Part shown: positions 7,566 to 13,222 of the stretch, piece by piece
Numbering within the stretch: position 1 is the first letter of the stretch
How the letters are laid out: each line of letters begins with the position of its first letter
DNA from: Methanospirillum hungatei
GTDB taxonomy: Archaea > Halobacteriota > Methanomicrobia > Methanomicrobiales > Methanospirillaceae
Direction: 5' to 3'
DNA length: 13,222 nt
Assembly: GCF_020216685.1 (NCBI RefSeq)
Contig: NZ_JAIWNS010000144.1
Coordinates: forward strand, 1 to 13,222
Translations under genes and position numbers: made by a program
The notes under the pieces: generated by a model
The model's database searches: none
Told to the model about the DNA's origin: nothing
The model's input: the letters and a program-made list of their open reading frames with translations, nothing else

Positions 7566-8618
7566 ATGGGTGCTATAGTGATATCCAGAATTCTGAAAAA
7601 AATCCGTCAGTCAAAAAATTTAGAAAATCATGAGATATTGACTCTTTTTTCTGCAAAGAAAGAATCTGACATCCTAAATATCTTACAAACAGCAAGTGGT
7701 ATCAGAGATGAAAATAACGTACCAATAACCCTTACATCAACCGTCCATATAACCAATGAATGCAGCGTTACACCGAAATGTAAATATTGTGGATTTGCAG
7801 CCGGAACCTCTCGCTCCGGGTACTACCACCCGTTTCATAAAACCGACGAGGAGATATTGCAGGCGGTCCGCATCATTGAAGATTCTGGTATATCCAGAGT
7901 ATCCTGCTCAGGCGCCCATGGACATGGGGGGGAACATGCTCTCCAGGCAGCCCGGATAGTGAAGGAACATACAAACCTGGATTTGCTGGTTAATGTAGGC
8001 ACCGATCTTTCTGCAGACACCATTCACCAGCTTGCTGCGCATGGGACTGATACCCTCTGCTGCAATCTTGAAACGACAAATGAAACTTTATTTTCATACA
8101 TAAAACCCGGAGAAAAGTTCTATCAGCGGGTAAAAGTCTGCAATATGATATCAGAGAGCGGTTTGGAACTCTCGAGCGGGCTTTTAATTGGGATTGGAGA
8201 ATCAAATTGTGACCGGCTTTATCATCTGAAGTTTTTAAGAGCGTTTAAAACTCTTGGAGAAATTCCGATTATGGGCTTTCAGCCATATATCGGGACACCA
8301 ATGGAGCATCATCCCCGATGTTCAATGCGGGATCAGCTTCTGACAATTGCAATAACCCGGATTCTCTATCCTGACATCAGGATAACCGTCCCAACTCCTA
8401 CCATTGGTCCTGAAAATGTTCGAAAATCCCTTATGGCCGGTGCAAATAATCTGGCAACTGTTATCCCCGATTCATATCCGCATGATATTAAGGGTGTAGG
8501 CTCTCCGGTTTGTGGGACACTCTCTGATGTTCGCCAGGTTCTTGATGAGATGGGCCTAAAATACATTTTAAGAACTCATCCACTAACTACACGTCAGAAA
8601 ATTCCGGTAACCGGATAA
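7566..8618 (+). CDS. hcgA: Radical SAM protein HcgA, FeGP cofactor biosynthesis
   Basis: HcgA is a BioB/HydE-like radical S-adenosylmethionine enzyme of the hmd co-occurring gene set, thought to act early in building the pyridinol of the FeGP cofactor. The 350-residue protein carries the unusual cluster motif typical of HcgA, C-x5-C-x2-C, at C66, C72 and C75 (ECSVTPKCKYCGF), in place of the standard C-x3-C-x2-C. GAHGHGGEHA (117-126), GLLIGIGES (205-213) and the C-terminal barrel follow. Start choice is uncertain. The open frame extends to a TTG at 7536; I take the ATG at 7566, which lacks a clear ribosome site. A GTG at 7578, preceded by GGGTG, is a fair alternative giving 346 residues. It opens a dense gene run, with hcgB 8 nt downstream. 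Confidence 0.93.
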   Translation: MGAIVISRILKKIRQSKNLENHEILTLFSAKKESDILNILQTASGIRDENNVPITLTSTVHITNECSVTPKCKYCGFAAGTSRSGYYHPFHKTDEEILQAVRIIEDSGISRVSCSGAHGHGGEHALQAARIVKEHTNLDLLVNVGTDLSADTIHQLAAHGTDTLCCNLETTNETLFSYIKPGEKFYQRVKVCNMISESGLELSSGLLIGIGESNCDRLYHLKFLRAFKTLGEIPIMGFQPYIGTPMEHHPRCSMRDQLLTIAITRILYPDIRITVPTPTIGPENVRKSLMAGANNLATVIPDSYPHDIKGVGSPVCGTLSDVRQVLDEMGLKYILRTHPLTTRQKIPVTG

Positions 8619-8626
8619 GGATTCTT

Positions 8627-9106
8627 ATGACTATTGAGGCTATTATCCGAAATGCGTATGATGAGTCGAATAAGGGAGTTCGCACCGGGGACTCATTGCA
8701 TGAGGTGGAAGAGATCAGGTCATACATCCGCTCTGCAGAATCGATTATTGTACCAAATTGGAATGATAAAAAGATTATGGTAATTAATTCGGTTCTGGAA
8801 GAATTCGGAATTCATCCGGCTACTCATCTGCAGGTCCCGACAAGTGCTGTTGATCTCACTCCTATGCCGGCAATATTTAAAGCCAGAATGGCTCTGGACA
8901 GTACAGAAAGCGACCTGGTGATTGCCCGTGGTCGTCTTGGAGTTCCTGGATCCGGTTCAATGCTCGTAATTATGGATAAAAAAGGGAGAATTCTCTCTGC
9001 AGCTTTGTCTTCTCCGCACATTCTTCATCACAAATCAGTTGAAGAAGCGGTGCATGATGAAATAACTACTGCTCTTCTGCGATTAGGCTTTGAGAGGGTT
9101 GCGTGA
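8627..9106 (+). CDS. hcgB: FeGP cofactor guanylyltransferase HcgB
   Basis: HcgB joins GMP from GTP to the 4-hydroxyl of the pyridinol precursor, making guanylylpyridinol and pyrophosphate. The protein is 159 residues, the normal size for this small family (formerly DUF3236). Its most conserved stretch is visible: DLVIARGRLGVPGSGSML (96-113), followed by DKKGRILSAALSSPH (117-131). The ATG at 8627 follows AAGGAT and lies 8 nt after the hcgA stop. The stop codon overlaps the hcgC start as TGATG. Confidence 0.93.
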   Translation: MTIEAIIRNAYDESNKGVRTGDSLHEVEEIRSYIRSAESIIVPNWNDKKIMVINSVLEEFGIHPATHLQVPTSAVDLTPMPAIFKARMALDSTESDLVIARGRLGVPGSGSMLVIMDKKGRILSAALSSPHILHHKSVEEAVHDEITTALLRLGFERVA

Positions 9107-9888
9107 TGTCACTTTCATATATAACCGAGACCGGTATTACCCCGGCAGTACATACTTATTTTTCCCATTATTCAGTAATGAACCTGATAGAGATAATTTG
9201 TGACAAAAAGGTTACCGCAGTAAATAGATGGCTGGACTCCTCTTCAATAACCCCGAAACATTGTCTCATTATTGGTGCCTACCTGACCGGAATGAAGATA
9301 GCAAATGTTCTTTGCAATACCTGTCATGTTACTGTCCTTGATATTTGTCGGGATATGCAGGGATTTTTGGATCCACGGGTGTCATTTACCTCATCGTATG
9401 AAGAGACTGTACTCCATGAGTATGATTGTATCATCGACACATCCGGGCTTGGAGGCATCCACTCAGAAGACCTGGCCCGATATGGTACGCCCGAGACGTT
9501 TATCGTGGAAGATCCGTGTTCGGATGGGAGTGATACCAGTATTCTGTGTTATAACCAGAGTCAATCTCTCTTCACAGCCATGGGGACGAGGCATAAAGGA
9601 ATCCTCCGGACATTGGGACTTGGATCGAAGACATCCGGCACGATGACCCTTACCCTGGAGGTTATCCGTTCCAGTATGAATGCGGCATTACAGGAAGAAG
9701 GGGTTTTATATTGCTCATCTCATCTTGATTTTTTTGAACGAATGATCTTTAAAGAGAACGATCTGGATAAATTTTTCACACAATTGCTACGATCAGCCCT
9801 GATAATATCATCTCTGAAAGATGTTGATCCCGATGCAATACTTAAGAGATATCTCAGCCGGATTTTGTGCCAGATAGATGGGGCATAG
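9106..9888 (+). CDS. hcgC: SAM-dependent pyridinol methyltransferase HcgC
   Basis: HcgC methylates C3 of the pyridinol during FeGP cofactor synthesis, using S-adenosylmethionine bound in a Rossmann-like domain. The 260-residue protein (former DUF1188 family) has a nucleotide-binding start HCLIIGAYLTGMKIAN (52-67), DTSGLGGI (111-118), VEDPCSDGSD (134-143) and the family block GLGSKTSGTMTLT (171-183). A GTG at 9103 is also in frame; I prefer the ATG at 9106, coupled to the hcgB stop and preceded by GAGAGGG. The stop lies 8 nt before the hcgD ATG. Confidence 0.92.
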   Translation: MSLSYITETGITPAVHTYFSHYSVMNLIEIICDKKVTAVNRWLDSSSITPKHCLIIGAYLTGMKIANVLCNTCHVTVLDICRDMQGFLDPRVSFTSSYEETVLHEYDCIIDTSGLGGIHSEDLARYGTPETFIVEDPCSDGSDTSILCYNQSQSLFTAMGTRHKGILRTLGLGSKTSGTMTLTLEVIRSSMNAALQEEGVLYCSSHLDFFERMIFKENDLDKFFTQLLRSALIISSLKDVDPDAILKRYLSRILCQIDGA

Positions 9889-9896
9889 GATTTCCA

Positions 9897-10661
9897 ATGA
9901 AGGCTGTTGAACTTTTCTCCCGGTTCGAGCAGGATATACCACCATCTTATGCAGTACCGGGTGATCAAAACGGGTATATTGGAACTTTGGATCCTCATAT
10001 CTTCGATGTTCAGAAAATACTTGTTCTGATGGATTATATTCTGTCAGAATCACCAAACATTGACTATTCTCTCTATGATTTGCTTGTACTTCACCATCCT
10101 CCGCCTATATCTCCGGTAATTCCTACATATGTTATTCATTCCAATTGGGATATTGTCACGGGTGGTGCATGTGATGCTCTAGCAGATGCCCTGAACATTA
10201 CCTCTTTCGATGTTCTGGATGAATCAACTGGAATCGGAAGAATTGGGGGAATTGATCGGGAGACAGAAGATATTATCACTCAGGGTCGGTTTATTCATGA
10301 AATCATGGCAACGCTCAGAGTCCATGATATTCGGACCGTGAACTGTAACCGATTTCAACCGGTTGGTACAATCTGCGTTATATCAGGTTTTGGACTTACT
10401 CCTCCTCTCATATCAAAAGCGATCAGCAAAGGAGTGGATATCATTGTATCCGGCGATTTAACCCATCCTGGGGCGGTTCTTGCAAAGAATGCAAACATTA
10501 CCCTCATTGATGCGACTCATCACGCTACTGAATTGCCCGGATTGTACCGGCTTGGTGAAATGATCTCATCATATGGCCTGGACGTACAGGTTAGAAATTT
10601 TGGCATCCCCTGGACGAGGAGTGTGAACAGGGGTGTCTGGAGAGAGTATGACAATCATTGA
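9897..10661 (+). CDS. hcgD: Nif3-like dinuclear metal protein HcgD
   Basis: HcgD belongs to the NIF3 family and binds a dinuclear iron site; it is proposed to act as an iron chaperone in FeGP cofactor assembly. The 254-residue protein shows the metal-binding pattern of the family: LHHPPP (65-70), H81, ESTGIGRIGGI (109-119), SGDLTHPGAV (185-194) and DATHHATELPGL (205-216). These supply the expected histidines, D187 and E212. The frame is open to a GTG at 9867 inside hcgC; I take the ATG at 9897 because it follows TAGGAT and fits the family start (MKAVELFSRFEQ). It overlaps hcgE by 14 nt. Confidence 0.92.
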   Translation: MKAVELFSRFEQDIPPSYAVPGDQNGYIGTLDPHIFDVQKILVLMDYILSESPNIDYSLYDLLVLHHPPPISPVIPTYVIHSNWDIVTGGACDALADALNITSFDVLDESTGIGRIGGIDRETEDIITQGRFIHEIMATLRVHDIRTVNCNRFQPVGTICVISGFGLTPPLISKAISKGVDIIVSGDLTHPGAVLAKNANITLIDATHHATELPGLYRLGEMISSYGLDVQVRNFGIPWTRSVNRGVWREYDNH

Positions 10662-11292
10662 GATGGAAAACCAGAAAATTCCGAGGGGTCATGTCACTCT
10701 GGTTGGCCTTGGAAGACTTGGATTTCGCATAGCATTGGATCTTATTCAGGTACATCGGGGTGGTCCGAAATTGATCACAGTGATAGATGGACAGAAGATA
10801 TCAGCAGAGGACATCATATTTCGGATGAACGGGGGCACAATCGGAGAATATAAAGTCGATCTCCTGCACCAGTTGTCACATCCACAAAATACACGTCAAA
10901 TTGAAACCATCCATGAAAACATTGCGTCCCATAATCTTGACCTGATTACTGGTGATGTGGTTAGCATTCAGATTGCTGGAGGCGATACTCTTCCGGTTAC
11001 TGCGATGATCGTTGCTCATGCCCATTCCTATGGTGCCAAAACTATCAGTACCATGGGTGTATCTGGTATCGGTAATGAGCAGATCAGAGCCCTGGATATC
11101 GATTCAGCTGACCCTCATAATCCGATTGTGAAATATCTTCGTGACCAGCAGATTAAGGGCCACATATTAGTTGGGACCGGAAAACTCATCCGTGACTGGG
11201 AACCGGTGACCCCCCATATCCTGGATCGGGTTTCTGAGGTAATGACGGCAGAAATTTTAACACTCCTTCATGAAACATGGTTATCAGGGTAG
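10648..11292 (+). CDS. hcgE: E1-like adenylyltransferase HcgE
   Basis: HcgE resembles ubiquitin-activating E1/ThiF proteins and adenylylates the carboxyl group of guanylylpyridinol, preparing it for transfer to HcgF. The 214-residue protein has the Rossmann motif VGLGRLG (19-25), the strand end VIDGQ (45-49) where E1 proteins bind the ribose, and FRMNGGTIGEYKV (58-70), the arginine and lysine region that contacts ATP. The frame opens with a GTG at 10633; the ATG at 10648 is preferred because GGAGAG lies just upstream. It overlaps hcgD by 14 nt and hcgF by 16 nt, indicating coupled translation. Confidence 0.92.
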   Translation: MTIIEMENQKIPRGHVTLVGLGRLGFRIALDLIQVHRGGPKLITVIDGQKISAEDIIFRMNGGTIGEYKVDLLHQLSHPQNTRQIETIHENIASHNLDLITGDVVSIQIAGGDTLPVTAMIVAHAHSYGAKTISTMGVSGIGNEQIRALDIDSADPHNPIVKYLRDQQIKGHILVGTGKLIRDWEPVTPHILDRVSEVMTAEILTLLHETWLSG

Positions 11293-11801
11293 CCCTTGCA
11301 GAATGTTTTACGCATGGGTTAATCTCACGTGAGATTCATGCATTTTCCATGGGATATCCCCTTACGTATCATTGGAGCACTGACCCGGAAGACTTTCCAA
11401 TATCGGTGATAGCTGGTCTTTTCATCCCGACATTGTCAGGCATTCGGACTATTCTTCACTTTGAGCCCCCTCCTCCTGCTGAAGTAATAAATGACATTAA
11501 GATATACAACCAGGACCAGGATCTGCTAATGGCTTTTTTGATGGCCCAGGCAGTAAAAAATCTGACCAGTGCAGATATTGGCATCGGAACCTGTGCCGGT
11601 GTCGGGAAAGGGGGGATAGCCCTGGTCTATGAGAAGGGAAGTGAGGTAATTACATCAGAACACTATGCTGATCTCCGATTCTCATCTGCATGTGAGATCA
11701 TGTCCAGACAGAAATCCGGGGTAGTGATGTGTCTTCGCCATTTTGAATCCATATTGAATACAAAATTTAAGAATTGTCAGAAAATTATTCCCAGTAATTA
11801 A
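11277..11801 (+). CDS. hcgF: Thioester-forming FeGP biosynthesis protein HcgF
   Basis: HcgF takes the activated guanylylpyridinol onto a cysteine as a thioester, a step thought to lead to the acyl-iron bond of the cofactor. The 174-residue protein keeps that cysteine as C10 in VALAECFTHG, matching the known Cys9 within one residue, and has GIGTCAGVGKGG (102-113). The start at 11277 lies inside the end of hcgE with no separate ribosome site, so translation probably depends on hcgE. It is the last gene of the tight hcgA-F run; the next gene is 105 nt away. Confidence 0.92.
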   Translation: MVIRVALAECFTHGLISREIHAFSMGYPLTYHWSTDPEDFPISVIAGLFIPTLSGIRTILHFEPPPPAEVINDIKIYNQDQDLLMAFLMAQAVKNLTSADIGIGTCAGVGKGGIALVYEKGSEVITSEHYADLRFSSACEIMSRQKSGVVMCLRHFESILNTKFKNCQKIIPSN

Positions 11802-11906
11802 CGAATAGGTATATTCATAAATTTAATGTATATCATATTAATAAATGCAAAAATACTAAAATTTTTAACACATATTCATATGTATAAAATTTTTTTAGGT
11901 TGTATT
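11802..11906 (+). promoter_or_regulatory. AT-rich spacer before hcgG, possible promoter or terminator
   Basis: This 105-bp spacer breaks the otherwise overlapping hcg run. It holds TATA-like words (near 11818-11845), a small palindrome ACATAT-TC-ATATGT (11870-11883) and a run of seven T (11890-11896) that could end the hcgA-F transcript. It lacks the TTACTA motif seen upstream of the other units. AGGT (11897-11900) precedes the hcgG start. Confidence 0.4.
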
Positions 11907-13222
11907 ATGCATGATTTAATTAGAAAAGCCATAAATGACCCTGATGCTGCATGGGAACTCTCTAAAATCGAAAAGGATCCACGTGACGTCATCGACGCGG
12001 TCACGTCGCTAAACCGTGAAGAAGCAATTAAACTCGGAAATACCTTTAAACGGTTCCCTCTGGGGTGTGATCTTACAGAAATACTTGTAGGCACCTGTGC
12101 ATCTGATCTTGAAAAGACTGATATTTTAGGCAATTGTATGCTTGCCGATAGTATTGGAGCATCTATTCATGTATGCGCATATGCCTTTGCAGATATTGCT
12201 GAAGCACATGGTATGAAAGGAATCGATCTTTTAAAAGAAGTACGGGAGATAACTGAGGTTCCCCTGGACCTTGATCATTTCGGGAGATATGGTCCTATGA
12301 GGCTGCCTCCTCAAATTATCGGTTGTAATGGTCAATGCTATAATGAAGGACCTCCTTTTTCCGGTTGTCCACGAGATCGGATTCACTCACGGCTTTTGGA
12401 TGTTGAGCAGGATGCGCTATCAGATCGGGATGAATGGGTGAAAATTTCGTCATCGGTTGCCGTGAATCTTACCTGCGTTCAGGGTGCTGATGGTCATGCA
12501 GCTCCCCTGGATGAGGCGCAGGAAGTTGCAGACCTTGCGAGAAAATATGGGAAAGGGATCGAGGCAATCATGTTCGTTGGTGATGGATATGATGATTTAA
12601 TAAAGGGATTTACCGCAGCTCTTGATATGGGTGTGGATGTTTTTGTCCTGGAAGGAGGGCCTTTTAACTGCTCAACAGACCGCCTCACAGCATTTGCCAG
12701 GGCTGTAGCCCTCGCCCGCATTCTGGTTCCGGGGAAGATTGTCGCTACCAATGGTGCATATGAAGATGAATGCAGAATTGGACTTCGGGCTGGATTAAAT
12801 GCAATAATTACAGGTTTTCCAAAGAATCACCACGGGTATATGTGTGGCTATTCTCCCGGTAAGATTAAGAGAGGTTATTTTGGATTACCGCGGATTTTAC
12901 AGATTATGAAAGAAGAGGTCCGGGATCGATGGACACATACTCCAATTCAAAAGGGTGAATTAGAAGCACTTGCACGGGCGGTGAAGGTCGTAGGAATTGA
13001 TACTGTCTATCCACAGAAGATCGGATATACATATGTAGGAGATGCACATTGGGCATGTCTTCCCCATACTCCGGTATTCTCCCGGACTCATGTTCTCAAG
13101 ACTGTACAGGATATTGTTTCACTGGCACTTGACGGTCAGATTGGTGATACGGTGGCTTTATTAGGGGGTAGGTTTGTCTCTTGGGCGATTGCAAAGAAAC
13201 TTGATGGTGTTGTGGACAGTAT
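11907..13222 (+). CDS. hcgG: FeGP cofactor biosynthesis protein HcgG, 3' end outside window
   Basis: HcgG is the seventh hmd co-occurring protein; its exact reaction is not settled as far as I know, with late assembly of the iron centre proposed. The frame is open from the ATG at 11907 to the window edge, giving 438 residues. Visible features: several cysteines early (C54, C64, C77, C90), a C-x3-C-x9-C group at C140, C144 and C154 (GCNGQCYNEGPPFSGC), a barrel-like middle with VFVLEGGPFNC (245-255), NHHGYMCGYSPGK (307-319), and a glycine-rich turn VALLGGRFVSWAIAK (416-430) that could belong to the fibrillarin-like part noted for this family. The cysteine group could hold an iron-sulfur cluster; that is inference. 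The start follows AGGT. Confidence 0.88.
   Translation, partial: MHDLIRKAINDPDAAWELSKIEKDPRDVIDAVTSLNREEAIKLGNTFKRFPLGCDLTEILVGTCASDLEKTDILGNCMLADSIGASIHVCAYAFADIAEAHGMKGIDLLKEVREITEVPLDLDHFGRYGPMRLPPQIIGCNGQCYNEGPPFSGCPRDRIHSRLLDVEQDALSDRDEWVKISSSVAVNLTCVQGADGHAAPLDEAQEVADLARKYGKGIEAIMFVGDGYDDLIKGFTAALDMGVDVFVLEGGPFNCSTDRLTAFARAVALARILVPGKIVATNGAYEDECRIGLRAGLNAIITGFPKNHHGYMCGYSPGKIKRGYFGLPRILQIMKEEVRDRWTHTPIQKGELEALARAVKVVGIDTVYPQKIGYTYVGDAHWACLPHTPVFSRTHVLKTVQDIVSLALDGQIGDTVALLGGRFVSWAIAKKLDGVVDS

Noticed and set aside
7566..11801. BioB reading of hcgA and NIF3 or ThiF household-gene readings of hcgD and hcgE
   Set aside because: The C-x5-C-x2-C motif, the fixed hcg gene order and the adjacent hmd identify them as FeGP cofactor genes rather than biotin, general NIF3 or thiamine genes.
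1..13222. CRISPR array, tRNA, rRNA, insertion sequence or phage genes
   Set aside because: No regularly spaced direct repeats, tRNA-like folds, transposase or phage protein signatures were seen on either strand.

Overview
The window comes from a hydrogenotrophic methanogenic archaeon. The proteins read as Methanomicrobiales-like: the McrA stretch around the catalytic glycine/cysteine and the McrG and Hmd sequences fit that order best, but this is judged from memory of the families and the genus is not claimed. Coding DNA is of moderate GC and the intergenic DNA is very AT-rich, with archaeal TATA-like boxes and purine-rich Shine-Dalgarno sites.

Layout. (1) Minus strand, 164-4488: a methyl-coenzyme M reductase operon in the order mcrB-mcrD-mcrG-mcrA, with no mcrC and with a hairpin/T-run terminator after mcrA. 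(2) 4489-5303: a long AT-rich intergenic region with a small more GC-rich island. (3) Minus strand, 5304-5780: a second, free-standing McrD-like gene with a stem-loop in its leader. (4) Minus strand, 6244-7302: hmd, the [Fe]-hydrogenase (H2-forming methylene-H4MPT dehydrogenase), with its iron-binding cysteine intact. (5) 7303-7565: a divergent promoter region with a large nested palindrome. (6) Plus strand, 7566-11801: hcgA, hcgB, hcgC, hcgD, hcgE and hcgF, tightly packed and overlapping. (7) Plus strand, 11907 to the window edge: hcgG, incomplete at its 3' end and possibly with its own promoter.

How it works together. Hmd reduces methenyl-H4MPT with H2 using the iron-guanylylpyridinol (FeGP) cofactor, which the seven hcg products make. 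Methyl groups downstream of that step end in methyl-CoM, which MCR reduces to methane with its nickel cofactor F430. The locus therefore groups a nickel-free hydrogenase, its complete cofactor pathway, an mcrC-less MCR operon and an extra McrD. A short motif, RTTACTA (or its complement), occurs in the upstream regions of all four transcription units (mcrB, mcrD-like, hmd, hcgA), and I found the TTACTA core nowhere in the coding DNA by eye. That suggests a shared regulator and is the main candidate for something undescribed here.
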